Part shown: positions 1-8,520 of the stretch, piece after piece
Layout of the letters: every line of letters starts with the position of its first letter
How positions within the stretch are numbered: the first letter of the stretch is position 1
Source: Sediminitomix flava
GTDB lineage: Bacteria > Bacteroidota > Bacteroidia > Cytophagales > Flammeovirgaceae
NCBI RefSeq assembly: GCF_003149185.1
Contig: NZ_QGDO01000004.1
Location: forward strand, 205,076-269,075
Length of the DNA stretch: 64,000 nucleotides
Direction of reading: 5' to 3'
Made by a program: the position numbers and the translations under genes
Notes under the pieces: generated by a model
Told to the model about the DNA's origin: nothing
What the model saw: the letters and a program-made list of their open reading frames with translations, nothing else
Database searches by the model: none

Positions 1-22
1 CACTGCCCGAGATCGCAGCTTG

Positions 23-94
23 TACTCCGTAGGGGATTCGAACCCCTGCTACCAGGATGAAAACCTGGCGTCCTAACCCCTAGACGAACGGAGC
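23..94 (-). tRNA. tRNA-Glu (anticodon UUC), copy 1
   Basis: The minus strand folds as a 72-nt tRNA. The anticodon stem is CCAGG/CCTGG with loop TTTTCAT, giving anticodon TTC (Glu). The T-arm contains GGTTCGAATCC. The acceptor stem is GCTCCGT/ACGGAGT, closing with a G-U pair, and the discriminator base is A. The CCA end is not encoded. It is identical to the two following copies and is the most distal of the three visible ones in transcription order. Confidence 0.95.
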
Positions 95-131
95 GGGTCT
101 CACTTTTTATACTGCCCGAGATCGCAGCTTG

Positions 132-203
132 TACTCCGTAGGGGATTCGAACCCCTGCTACCAGGATGAAAACCTGGCGTCCTAACCCCTAGACGAACGG
201 AGC
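132..203 (-). tRNA. tRNA-Glu (anticodon UUC), copy 2
   Basis: Identical 72-nt tRNA-Glu(UUC), the middle copy of the tandem array. It is separated from its neighbours by 37-nt spacers, so all copies are probably processed from one precursor. Confidence 0.95.
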
Positions 204-240
204 GGGTCTCACTTTTTACACTGCTCGAGATCGCAGCTTG

Positions 241-312
241 TACTCCGTAGGGGATTCGAACCCCTGCTACCAGGATGAAAACCTGGCGTCCTAACCCCTA
301 GACGAACGGAGC
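241..312 (-). tRNA. tRNA-Glu (anticodon UUC), copy 3
   Basis: Identical 72-nt tRNA-Glu(UUC). It is the first copy transcribed, lying about 20 bases downstream of the predicted promoter at 333-363. Confidence 0.95.
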
Positions 313-644
313 ATTGTTCATTTTTGCGAGTGCAAATGTAGGCGATTAATTGATTCAGCACAAGAAAATCGAATAAAAAAATTCTTTATATCTGTAAATT
401 TTATCCTTTTATACTCACACATGCACAAAAGTATCACTTAGAATAAGACAATTTAAAGAAAAATATGTTTTTAATTTCTGAATCTATTCTATACCAAGAA
501 TCGTATTAAATTTATGTATTAGAACCAAGAATGCCATGTTACCCCACCGTTAGTGAGTATTAATATCCTTCAATTTTTGTCAACAAGAAAGAAATATCTA
601 TAGCTCTCTTTGTTGAACTATGTTAGAATTTGGATAGAAAAGTT
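313..644. other. Intergenic region between tRNA array and prfA
   Basis: AT-rich sequence between divergent transcription units. Apart from the tRNA promoter at its left edge and the prfA -7 box at its right edge, I see no gene, repeat or convincing hairpin. Confidence 0.6.
333..363 (-). promoter_or_regulatory. Promoter of the tRNA-Glu array
   Basis: On the minus strand a TACATTTG box (333-340) matches the Bacteroidota -7 consensus TAnnTTTG. A TTG at 361-363 lies 20 bases upstream, in the -33 position. Transcription would start just before tRNA copy 3. Confidence 0.65.
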
Positions 645-652
645 TATTTTTG
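645..652 (+). promoter_or_regulatory. -7 box of prfA
   Basis: TATTTTTG matches TAnnTTTG exactly. The matching -33 element is weak. The box includes the TTG at 650, so that codon cannot be the translation start. This supports the ATG at 677. Confidence 0.55.
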
Positions 653-676
653 CAATTCAATACAAGTTATATCAAG

Positions 677-1750
677 ATGTTAGATAAACTCGAGAAAATA
701 AAGACACGATTTATAGAAGTGAGCGATCTTATTGTTCAGCCTGATATTATTTCAGACATGAAGCAATACGCAAAGCTTAATAAAGAATATAAAGACCTAG
801 AACAAATTGTTGGGAAGTACGAAGAATACAAAAATATCCTAGACAATATTGCTAGCTCAAAAGAAGTTTTAGCGGAGGAAAAAGATCCAGAATTCCGTGA
901 AATGGCTAAAATGGAATTGGATGAGCTGAACGATCAAGTTCCTGGAATTGAGGATGAGTTGAAAGTGATGTTGATCCCGAAAGACCCGAACGATAGTAAA
1001 GATAGTATTGTCGAAATCCGTGCGGGTGCTGGTGGAGATGAAGCTGCTATTTTCGCAGGAGACCTTTACCGTATGTACCAACGTTACTGTGAGCGTATGG
1101 GTTGGAAATCGAGCTTGATGGACTATACAGAAGGTACTTCTGGTGGTTATAAAGAAATCGTTTTCTCAATGTCTGGAGAGGACGTTTACGGACAAATGAA
1201 ATTCGAATCAGGAGTTCACCGTGTACAACGTGTTCCTGCAACTGAAACTCAAGGACGTATCCACACTTCTGTAGCATCTGTTGCCGTTCTTCCAGAAATG
1301 GAGGATGTAGATGTTGATATTGCTCCAGCTGACCTCAAGAAAGAAACTTACTGTGCTTCAGGACCTGGTGGGCAGTCTGTAAACACAACTTATTCTGCGG
1401 TTCGTTTGACGCACATCCCTACTGGAGTTGTCGCGCAATGTCAAGATCAGAAATCTCAGTTGAAAAACTACGATCAAGCATTGAAAGTACTTCGTTCTCG
1501 TATCTATGAGATCGAATTGAAAAAACACCAAGAAGAAGTTGGTGCTCAACGTAAATCAATGGTTGGTAGTGGTGACCGTTCGGACAAAATCCGTACGTAC
1601 AACTACCCTCAAGGTCGTGTAACTGATCACCGTATCAACAAAACGGTTTATAACTTACCTTCAATCGTGGACGGTGAGATCGGAGAATTCATTGAGGAGC
1701 TTCGTATCGCTGAAAACGCAGAACGTTTGAAAGACGGAGGAGAAGCTTAA
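677..1750 (+). CDS. prfA: Peptide chain release factor 1 (RF1)
   Basis: Cytosolic class I release factor that recognises UAA and UAG stop codons and triggers peptide release from the ribosome. At 357 residues it has normal RF1 length. The codon-recognition tripeptide PAT is at residues 187-189 and distinguishes it from RF2, which has SPF. The GGQ peptidyl-hydrolysis motif is at 231-233 in the context SGPGGQSVN. An upstream in-frame TTG at 650 was rejected because it lies inside the -7 promoter box; the ATG at 677 gives the usual family N-terminus MLDKLEKIK. The gene appears monocistronic and ends in a strong terminator. Assignment is secure. Confidence 0.97.
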   Translation: MLDKLEKIKTRFIEVSDLIVQPDIISDMKQYAKLNKEYKDLEQIVGKYEEYKNILDNIASSKEVLAEEKDPEFREMAKMELDELNDQVPGIEDELKVMLIPKDPNDSKDSIVEIRAGAGGDEAAIFAGDLYRMYQRYCERMGWKSSLMDYTEGTSGGYKEIVFSMSGEDVYGQMKFESGVHRVQRVPATETQGRIHTSVASVAVLPEMEDVDVDIAPADLKKETYCASGPGGQSVNTTYSAVRLTHIPTGVVAQCQDQKSQLKNYDQALKVLRSRIYEIELKKHQEEVGAQRKSMVGSGDRSDKIRTYNYPQGRVTDHRINKTVYNLPSIVDGEIGEFIEELRIAENAERLKDGGEA

Positions 1751-1773
1751 TTTTCTTCTGCTCTAAAATATAT

Positions 1774-1812
1774 AAGGCTTACTTCAAGAAACTATTGGAG
1801 TAAGCCTTTTTT
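1774..1812 (+). terminator. Rho-independent terminator of prfA
   Basis: A 10-bp stem AAGGCTTACT/AGTAAGCCTT (1774-1783 with 1799-1808) is followed by a T run. Confidence 0.85.
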
Positions 1813-1873
1813 GTAAATAAGCAAAATGCTTAGTTTACTATCCTATCCATAATTCTAAAGTTACTTTTTCATT

Positions 1874-2935
1874 ATGCTCTCAGATTCACTTTTTCAAGAG
1901 TTGGTAAAAATGGCTTCTCTCGCTCCTTCTGCTGATAATATGCAAGCTTGGTCTTTCAAGAAAATAGGTAATAGTATTGAGGTTTATGCTGAAGAAAAGA
2001 GAATGCTTCCAATGGATATTCACCACATGTTTACACAAATAAGTATTGGTGCAGCCATTCAGAATATTTTTTTGAAAGCAGAAGAAAAAGGGCTAGAGTG
2101 TAAAATTCAATACGCTGAAAAATTCCAAATAGATAAGCCTATCGTATATCTAACTTTAAGAGAAGGCTTACAGAACAAAATGAACTTAACCGAATGGATT
2201 CCAAAACGTTCAACGAATCGTAAGCCATATCAAGATAAAATTCTTTCTGAAAGTCAACTTTCTATGTTAGCCGAAAGTATTATTGGTATTGACGCTAAAA
2301 TGCAGTGGACAACAAAAAAAATAGATTTCAAAACTTTAGCAAAAATTGATGCTAATACTTCTTATATCAGAATAGAACACAAGCCTTTTCACAAAGAACT
2401 TTACGATATCCTACGTTTTTCTGATCGTGAAATGAAACTTCATGGCTTTGGTCTAAATGCTAAAAGTCTAGGTATTCCTCCTGCCATTTCATTGTTCGCA
2501 AAAAAATTGAAGAATTGGAAAATCAATCAATTTATAAACCGATTTGGTGCTGCAAAAATGAATGCTAAACTAATGGCTAAGACAATGAAAAATGCAGGAG
2601 CATATTGTTTCGTTTCTACTTCTGATTCGTCCTTAAAAGGCTACTTAGAAGCAGGTCGAGCAATTCAGCAACTTTGGTTAAAAGCTAATTCTGAAGGCTT
2701 ATCCGTTCACCCATACGGCGTATTGCCTCAATACCTCACAAGACTTTCTGATGCGCCGAGTTCTTTTCTTCCACATCACATAGAAATCATTAAAAAACAG
2801 AAGGAAAGATTCGTTCAAATCTTTCCTTCTGAATTTAAGCAGTCCCCTGCCCTATTATTAAGAATTGGATACACAAACAAAGACGCTCTCCGTAGTGACA
2901 CTCGTTTAAATACAGAACAATTAATCCGACATTAG
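1874..2935 (+). CDS. Nitroreductase-family protein
   Basis: A 353-residue soluble protein with no signal peptide. The N-terminal APSADNMQAWSF segment resembles the FMN-binding P-S-x-x-N-x-Q-x-W region of nitroreductases. A second nitroreductase-like stretch lies near residues 250-290 (AGRAIQQLWLKANSEGLSVHPYG), where this fold packs at the dimer and flavin interface. The length exceeds the roughly 200 residues of a minimal nitroreductase, as in larger relatives with extra helices. The substrate cannot be inferred; NAD(P)H-dependent flavin reduction is the family role. Its stop codon overlaps the end of the convergent gene by 4 bases. Confidence 0.7.
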   Translation: MLSDSLFQELVKMASLAPSADNMQAWSFKKIGNSIEVYAEEKRMLPMDIHHMFTQISIGAAIQNIFLKAEEKGLECKIQYAEKFQIDKPIVYLTLREGLQNKMNLTEWIPKRSTNRKPYQDKILSESQLSMLAESIIGIDAKMQWTTKKIDFKTLAKIDANTSYIRIEHKPFHKELYDILRFSDREMKLHGFGLNAKSLGIPPAISLFAKKLKNWKINQFINRFGAAKMNAKLMAKTMKNAGAYCFVSTSDSSLKGYLEAGRAIQQLWLKANSEGLSVHPYGVLPQYLTRLSDAPSSFLPHHIEIIKKQKERFVQIFPSEFKQSPALLLRIGYTNKDALRSDTRLNTEQLIRH

Positions 2936-5907
2936 AAACTCAATACGTTTAACAATAGATCAAACTTACTACCTTTTCCATCAGCAGGGTTTAACAGAGG
3001 TCCATTATCCAATAAGTAACTATATCTGAACCCAACTTGCATATCTACCAATCGGAACGCTTTAAAATCGAATATCACATCTGCTCCAACTGATTTTCTC
3101 AGATGTTCTGTAGAAGAGAAATCAATCGTTGCATTATTTAAAGACTGTTCCGAGCCACCATTTGACGGATCATTTCTACCATGCCTTACATCTACACCTA
3201 TATCTGACACTCGGATAGGATCTAATTGATTATACATCATATCAAAAAATCCATTCAAATAAATACGCTTGATAAATGCCAAACTACTGATTGCAATATC
3301 AGGATACCAAACAGGCAAGGTATAAGTAAGTCCTGCTCTACCTATCTGATCAAATAATTGTGCACCATATCCTCTTGCATATCGGAACGTATCTGAATAT
3401 TTATACTGTCCGACAAAAGGCTCGTTCATATAATTGAGGTCCAAAGTAAGATTGTGTGTTTTCATGAAAGCAGGAAAAAAAAACTTTGCATCTGCTTTAA
3501 ACTGATAACTGTTTACATCACCATTCAAGGCCTTTTGATAAGACAATGACAGGCTTTGTCCCCATCTCGGGTAGATATGCTGTAAAGCACGTCTTTGTTG
3601 TCTGTACCAATCTAACTCAAAATCAATAGAACCTATATTTTCATCTTCAAATGGACGATCAGAAAGTATGTCTGTTGGATAATTCAAGAAAATCTGATCA
3701 TATGAAGCTGATAAAGTCAGATTGCTGAAGTAGTTTCCTTTCGTAAGATTCAAAGGCATGACAAAGCCTAAGCCTATTTGGTCTTGCTCCCACTCTCTAC
3801 TTTGTAGGACTGCCACTGCAGGATTTTCAGGTAGATTACTTTGGGAATAAGCTACAAAAGCTTCCGTCCTACTTCTATCCATATTCATTTGCCCTGAAAG
3901 CTGTGGCAAAATGAACCACTCACCATAAGTCAAAGTCCCATAGAAACCTCCTTCTCTTTCATTAGAATTGAATAAATAGCCCACTTCTCCACTAAATGTG
4001 GTAAATGTATTATCCAAAAGAATCGAAGCTGTATAATATGGAGGGCTACCAAATAGCTCCAAACTATGCGGATTTATTAAACTTGTTGTTTTCCTAAAGT
4101 TTTTAGATTCGTATTCATTGGAAGGAATGCTATCCAACACATTTGTTTCTTGTGCTAATAGTGGTCTATAAAAATCTAATGTAGAAGGCTGATTTGACTG
4201 ATATTTCTTCCACGAATCCTTTTCGATCGGGTTCATCTGAAGGTTGTAACCATCAACGGTAAAATTGCTATAGGCTAACTTACTTCCACTCTTACTTACA
4301 GTAGGATAAAATGCTCCCAAAGCATCATCAGTAAGTTGATAGATTTCTTTATCAGAAAGTGAAACTGCAAAGATATTATTTACCCCCGTATAACTTGATG
4401 AGTAATACACATAGCCTTCAGAAGGATATGGATTGGAAAGGTGAGCAACATCCCAAGACGTTATATTTTCCATTGTGCCAAGCTCTGTGTCAACTTTCAA
4501 TAAACTCATTTTTTGATCTTTCTGCCCAACTACAATCACATTGGTTTCATCAATCCATCTAGGGGTAGAGAAAAACACATTCTCAGGATTAGGAATACGT
4601 TTTATTTCCTGTCCGTTTGTATCTAAAATCACCAAAGTATATTGCATTTGTTCGTTTGCTTCTGCAGCTACAATTTGTGAAGCAGAGGCATTCAAGTCTG
4701 GGGCAAACAATTTGGTTTCTTTAGTCAGTTGCACCTTTTTCTTTTGCCCCACATCATAGAGCATCACTACCGAATAATCTTTTTGTCCCCAACGCAAATC
4801 ATAACGTTGTTCAGACCAAACTAAATATCCCTTACGATAACTAAAGCTGTTATTGGTAGAAGCTTGAAATCCTGGATAAGTCAAAAAATATTCTTCATTA
4901 GCAGTCACTGCATAAAAAGCTGGAATCTGATTAAATCCACTTTTTAAGGTTATAATCACATCTTCATTCGAAAAATTGGGTTGTGTATAACTCGTAAATG
5001 TCTTTTTCTTTTCAGAATTGAATGATGTAACGGTCATTTTGGGAGCTTCTCTCTTCCAATCATTTGAGAGTTGATCCATTGTTTTACGATAGTATTGAGG
5101 AGTTGAATACCCTATATTTCGTTTCAAACTTCGGCTAAAGGGCCATACTAAACCTTTATATTTTCCTGTTTCATAAAGTACTTTCCCCCAAATATCCTCT
5201 CCAAATTCTCTACGAGCATTGGTCACTAGATAATAACCTAAATTATAATGGTTAGGTACATAATCTTTAAATGAGCCACTTACTGCTTTTTCGTAATTAT
5301 AGTTTTTCCCCGAGAGTAATAATGATTTATATTCCATATCAAACTCAGGCATTCTACCTCGCCCTGCCGTAGTCAAAAGTGTTTCGGTCAATACAGCATC
5401 TCCTTCAGAAAACCATGCAGGCACACCCAAACTTTTCCCCAATAACCAACCATTTTCACCGAAGACATAAGATAAGCCTTTGGTCAAACCTACTTTCACA
5501 TTTGATACTTGCTGAACATGTCGGTATTCATGAATGGTCAAAAGATCCAACCAATTCCCAGACCCTGTGAAACCAAACTGTGATGGTGTCAAAAATAATT
5601 CAGAACGGAAAGGTGCCAATCCTACAAAACCATTGGCATTAGTCGTATTCTGCTGTAAGATGATATCCAATTTTTCTACCTTCTCTCCTATGGTCTGCTT
5701 ATCTCTCTCAGCTAAATAATGACTTAAATTGACTACACGTTGTGCAGCTGCTTCTTGTCCTACAGGATAAATGACTCTGACAATATCGGTGTTGATCTGT
5801 CTCCACTTTTGCGAGTGAGGATTCAAACCTAAAGAACTTTGCTGTGCTTTAAGTGGAAAGGTAAAAGCACATAACAATAGAAAAATTGAAGTAAAATGTT
5901 TATACAT
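2932..5907 (-). CDS. Secreted metallopeptidase / beta-propeller / outer-membrane barrel fusion
   Basis: A 991-residue protein with a signal peptide ending near LKAQQ (residue 22). Residues 126-130 read HEYRH, the HExxH zinc motif, and E168 in WFSEGDA is a suitable third ligand, as in gluzincin peptidases. Residues about 280-560 have TolB/WD40-like blades with repeated Y-x-x-x-x-x-G-N-I/N-x-F patterns. From about residue 610 to the end there are alternating amphipathic strands rich in aromatics, finishing in LLLNVLSF with a C-terminal Phe, as in outer-membrane barrels. I infer a membrane-anchored protein with peptidase and propeller on the periplasmic or surface side. Peptidase activity is untested and the substrate unknown. 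It is divergent from the ABC operon and convergent with the nitroreductase gene. Confidence 0.6.
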   Translation of the reverse strand: MYKHFTSIFLLLCAFTFPLKAQQSSLGLNPHSQKWRQINTDIVRVIYPVGQEAAAQRVVNLSHYLAERDKQTIGEKVEKLDIILQQNTTNANGFVGLAPFRSELFLTPSQFGFTGSGNWLDLLTIHEYRHVQQVSNVKVGLTKGLSYVFGENGWLLGKSLGVPAWFSEGDAVLTETLLTTAGRGRMPEFDMEYKSLLLSGKNYNYEKAVSGSFKDYVPNHYNLGYYLVTNARREFGEDIWGKVLYETGKYKGLVWPFSRSLKRNIGYSTPQYYRKTMDQLSNDWKREAPKMTVTSFNSEKKKTFTSYTQPNFSNEDVIITLKSGFNQIPAFYAVTANEEYFLTYPGFQASTNNSFSYRKGYLVWSEQRYDLRWGQKDYSVVMLYDVGQKKKVQLTKETKLFAPDLNASASQIVAAEANEQMQYTLVILDTNGQEIKRIPNPENVFFSTPRWIDETNVIVVGQKDQKMSLLKVDTELGTMENITSWDVAHLSNPYPSEGYVYYSSSYTGVNNIFAVSLSDKEIYQLTDDALGAFYPTVSKSGSKLAYSNFTVDGYNLQMNPIEKDSWKKYQSNQPSTLDFYRPLLAQETNVLDSIPSNEYESKNFRKTTSLINPHSLELFGSPPYYTASILLDNTFTTFSGEVGYLFNSNEREGGFYGTLTYGEWFILPQLSGQMNMDRSRTEAFVAYSQSNLPENPAVAVLQSREWEQDQIGLGFVMPLNLTKGNYFSNLTLSASYDQIFLNYPTDILSDRPFEDENIGSIDFELDWYRQQRRALQHIYPRWGQSLSLSYQKALNGDVNSYQFKADAKFFFPAFMKTHNLTLDLNYMNEPFVGQYKYSDTFRYARGYGAQLFDQIGRAGLTYTLPVWYPDIAISSLAFIKRIYLNGFFDMMYNQLDPIRVSDIGVDVRHGRNDPSNGGSEQSLNNATIDFSSTEHLRKSVGADVIFDFKAFRLVDMQVGFRYSYLLDNGPLLNPADGKGSKFDLLLNVLSF

Positions 5908-6048
5908 ATATGATTTTATTACGCAGTATCAGAGCTTATAAAAAGAGATAAAACAAAGATTATGATGATCTAAGCTTTATAATGTAATCTAATATATATG
6001 AGATTTAAGACAATTTAAAACATAAATACCAGCATCATTTTATAACTT

Positions 6049-6065
6049 ATGCAACAATATTGCAT
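6049..6065. promoter_or_regulatory. Palindromic candidate operator upstream of the ABC operon
   Basis: ATGCAA-CAATA-TTGCAT forms a perfect 6-bp inverted repeat with a 5-base centre, 24 bases upstream of the ATG at 6089. Its position fits a repressor site. The regulator is unknown; a metal-responsive one would fit the His-rich permease, but that is inference. Confidence 0.4.
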
Positions 6066-6088
6066 TTAATAGAAAAGATAGTACTAAA

Positions 6089-6751
6089 ATGCTTCAAACA
6101 AATCAGTTGTCTTTCTCTTACAGCAAAGACGGACAAGCTTTTCATTTTCCAGACCTTTCCTTAGAAAAAGGAAAGCATCTTCTTATTCTAGGAAATTCGG
6201 GTTGTGGTAAAACCACATTTCTTCATCTTTTAGCAGGATTGCTTTCAACAAAAGAAGGAGAAGTCTCATTGGATAATACAAACTTTAGTAGCCTCTCTGG
6301 AGCTCAAATGGATACTTTCCGAGCACAGCATATCGGTATTGTATTTCAAAAACCTCATTTCTTGAAGTCTCTAACCATAAAAGAAAATTTAGAGACTGCT
6401 CAATTTCTGGCTAAACAACCTACGGACAAAGCTCGAATTGATGCATTGTTGGAGAAGCTAGGAATCTCACACCGAAAGAATGCAAAAGTCTCAGAACTGA
6501 GTGAAGGGGAAAAGCAACGCGCATCTATTGCTTTGGCACTTATCAATAAACCTTCTCTAATTCTTGCTGATGAGCCTACAGCTAGTCTTGATGATGAAAA
6601 TACACAAGAAGTAATCGAACTATTGAAACAAAGAGCTGCCGAAGAAAATGCTTCTTTGGTCATCGTGACACATGATCAACGTTTGAAGACAGAATTCCCG
6701 ACACAGTTAGTACTTCACAAACTAAACGAAAGCACTCATGAGACTCTTTAA
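6089..6751 (+). CDS. ABC transporter ATP-binding protein (LolD/MacB type)
   Basis: A 220-residue cytoplasmic ATPase. Walker A is GNSGCGKTT (35-43), the Q-loop is Q87 in VFQKP, the signature is LSEGE (137-141), and Walker B is ILADE (158-162) followed by a D-loop SLD. The sequence type is that of the LolD/MacB/FtsE group, which works with FtsX-like permeases that couple ATP hydrolysis to movements of a periplasmic domain rather than channel transport. It overlaps the permease gene by 14 bases, so the two are translationally coupled and almost certainly form one complex. The substrate is not shown by this subunit. Confidence 0.9.
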   Translation: MLQTNQLSFSYSKDGQAFHFPDLSLEKGKHLLILGNSGCGKTTFLHLLAGLLSTKEGEVSLDNTNFSSLSGAQMDTFRAQHIGIVFQKPHFLKSLTIKENLETAQFLAKQPTDKARIDALLEKLGISHRKNAKVSELSEGEKQRASIALALINKPSLILADEPTASLDDENTQEVIELLKQRAAEENASLVIVTHDQRLKTEFPTQLVLHKLNESTHETL

Positions 6752-8171
6752 GCTTAGCTTCAAAAATATACTCTCCAATCCACTCACCACGACTCTTAAC
6801 CTAATCCTTTTTGGCTTTGGTATTTGTATCATTTCAATTTTACTTTTAGTAAGTAAACAAGTGGAAGATCAACTAGATAAGAACCAAGCAGGAATTGGAA
6901 TGGTCGTTGGAGCAAAAGGAAGTCCTCTTCAGTTAATTCTTTCGAGTCTTTATCATTTAGATGTTCCTACAGGAAATATTAAACTGAGTGAAGCCGAAAA
7001 ACTGAAAAAGAATCCTCTGATAAAAAGTACAATTCCGATGGCCTTGGGTGATAACTACAAGGGCTACAGAATTATTGGTACTGATCATTCATACCCCGAA
7101 TTATACAAAGCAGAAATTGCTGAAGGAAGACTTTGGAAGAAAAATCTAGAAGTAACCGTTGGAGCAAAAGTGGCCAAATACAATGGAATGAAATTAGGGG
7201 ATACCTTTCACGGTTCACATGGAATTGGTGCTTCAGCTCACGATCATGGCGATCACTCATTTGTGGTTACAGGAATTTTAAAACCAACAGGAACAGTAAT
7301 AGATCAGTTGATTTTAACTAATGTTGCTTCTGTTTGGGCTGTCCATGGAATGGAAACAGAAGAAAGTCATGATGAACAGGAGGAGCATGAAGGAAATGAA
7401 CATGCGGAACATAACCACGATGAACACGAAGGGCACGACCATGCGGAACATAACCACGATGAGCACGAAGGACATAACCACGCAGAACATAATCATGATG
7501 AACACGAAGAACATGACCATGCGGAACATAATCATGATAAGCACGAAGGACATGACCACGCAGAACATAATCACGATGAACACGAAGGACATGATCATGG
7601 AGATAGTCATGTTGTTGCAAAGGAAGATTTAGAAATCACTTCTATGCTAGTGAAATTCCGTAGTCCTATGGGGGCTATCACTATTCCTAGAAACATCAAT
7701 GCAAATACAAATATGCAAGCTGCAGTACCATCTTACGAAACTGCTCGTCTATTTAGCATACTAGGAGTCGGTTTTGATGCATTAAAAATATTAGGTGTTG
7801 TTCTCATCTTCATTTCAGCATTGAGTGTATTTATTTCACTATTCAATTCATTGAAGGAAAGACAATATGAGTTGGCCTATATGCGTGTTTTGGGAGCGCG
7901 TCGTACTCAAGTACTCTTACTCATTCTTTGGGAAGGAATTACAATTTCGATTATCGGATTTATCTTCGGAATTCTTCTTTCTAGATTAGGTATGATGGGC
8001 TTGAGTTATTTATTGGAAGAAAACTTCAATTACAGCTTGAATCTTCTTGTACTACAGCCCGATGAAATTTGGATGTTCTTCGTTTCTGTTGGTATTGGAT
8101 TAGTTGCGGCTATTCTCCCTGCCATTAGCGTTTATAAAGCTGATATTTCTAAAATTTTAGCAGAAGAGTAG
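6738..8171 (+). CDS. MacB/FtsX-type ABC permease with His-rich repeat loop
   Basis: A 477-residue permease with the MacB/FtsX layout: one N-terminal membrane helix (about 18-40), a large periplasmic domain, then three C-terminal helices (about 345-372, 395-418, 445-470). Within the periplasmic domain residues 207-295 are an acidic His-rich stretch. It contains five tandem copies of a 13-residue unit like AEHNHDEHEGHDH (residues 223-287). Such His/Asp/Glu loops bind Zn2+ or other divalent metals in unrelated transporters. A zinc role recalls the Vibrio zrg system, which also pairs a His-rich protein with this class of ABC transporter, but no ZrgA-like gene is adjacent. Metal handling is inference; membership in the permease family is firm. 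Confidence 0.85.
   Translation: MRLFKLSFKNILSNPLTTTLNLILFGFGICIISILLLVSKQVEDQLDKNQAGIGMVVGAKGSPLQLILSSLYHLDVPTGNIKLSEAEKLKKNPLIKSTIPMALGDNYKGYRIIGTDHSYPELYKAEIAEGRLWKKNLEVTVGAKVAKYNGMKLGDTFHGSHGIGASAHDHGDHSFVVTGILKPTGTVIDQLILTNVASVWAVHGMETEESHDEQEEHEGNEHAEHNHDEHEGHDHAEHNHDEHEGHNHAEHNHDEHEEHDHAEHNHDKHEGHDHAEHNHDEHEGHDHGDSHVVAKEDLEITSMLVKFRSPMGAITIPRNINANTNMQAAVPSYETARLFSILGVGFDALKILGVVLIFISALSVFISLFNSLKERQYELAYMRVLGARRTQVLLLILWEGITISIIGFIFGILLSRLGMMGLSYLLEENFNYSLNLLVLQPDEIWMFFVSVGIGLVAAILPAISVYKADISKILAEE
7404..7598 (+). repeat. Five 39-bp tandem repeats inside the permease gene
   Basis: Five in-frame 39-base units encode the 13-residue His-rich block. Copies differ at scattered, mostly synonymous positions. 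A multiple of three preserves frame, so copy number could vary between strains without breaking the gene. Long open frames on the other strands here are by-products of the repeat. Confidence 0.85.
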
Positions 8172-8248
8172 AATGTAAATTCCCTTATTTTTAGATAACG
8201 TGAATTATAAGTATCTTCTTTTAGTCTTTGGCTTTTAATTGTATTGCC

Positions 8249-8391
8249 TAGTGGGTACAGTCGTTCTTTTGAGGAATGTGGTCTTCATTTTTTGTCTTGA
8301 TACAAAAAACGAAGCAAAAAAAATCAAGCCTCATAAAAATCGGCCAGCCCACATCCAACCCTTCTCCACTTTTGAGGCAAGCAACCCACTA
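8249..8391. repeat. MITE-like or REP-like intergenic element with nested inverted repeats
   Basis: A 143-base segment bounded by TAGTGGGT (8249-8256) and ACCCACTA (8384-8391), a perfect 8-bp terminal inverted repeat. Inside lie ATGTGG paired with CCACAT, and TTTTTTGT-CTTGAT-ACAAAAAA, an 8-bp hairpin. No open frame of note. It resembles short dispersed intergenic repeats that I recall from other Bacteroidota, but I cannot search for copies. Confidence 0.5.
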
Positions 8392-8452
8392 AGAGAAGAT
8401 TATTAAATATTTATGGTTTCACCTCAACCCATAGCTCACTTTAAATAAAGAA

Positions 8453-8500
8453 AAAGAACCTTTGAATCGCTGACTAACAGCCTTCAAAGGTTCTTTTTTT
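8453..8500. terminator. Bidirectional terminator between ABC permease and PolX-like gene
   Basis: A 14-bp perfect stem, AAAGAACCTTTGAA with TTCAAAGGTTCTTT (8453-8466 and 8483-8496), has T runs on both exits. It can serve the converging genes on both strands. Confidence 0.85.
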
Positions 8501-8520
8501 CTCAAATCAAATCTAAAATA

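Larger units (their letters stand above)
1..312. repeat. Tandem repeat of 109 bp carrying tRNA-Glu
   Basis: The three tRNA-Glu genes start at 23, 132 and 241, an exact 109-base period. The tRNAs are identical. The two 37-base spacers (95-131 and 204-240) differ at only two positions. Bases 1-22 match the end of a spacer, so the array probably continues to the left of the window. Confidence 0.9.

Noticed and set aside
1-312. CRISPR-like array at the left edge
   Set aside because: The repeat unit contains a complete tRNA and the spacers are nearly identical, so this is a tRNA gene array.
650-676. N-terminal extension of prfA from a TTG codon
   Set aside because: The TTG is inside the -7 promoter box, and the ATG at 677 matches the usual RF1 N-terminus.
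7314-7632. Three long open frames on both strands over the His-rich region of the permease gene
   Set aside because: They are produced by the 39-base tandem repeat, which opens several frames at once; their translations are low-complexity shadows.
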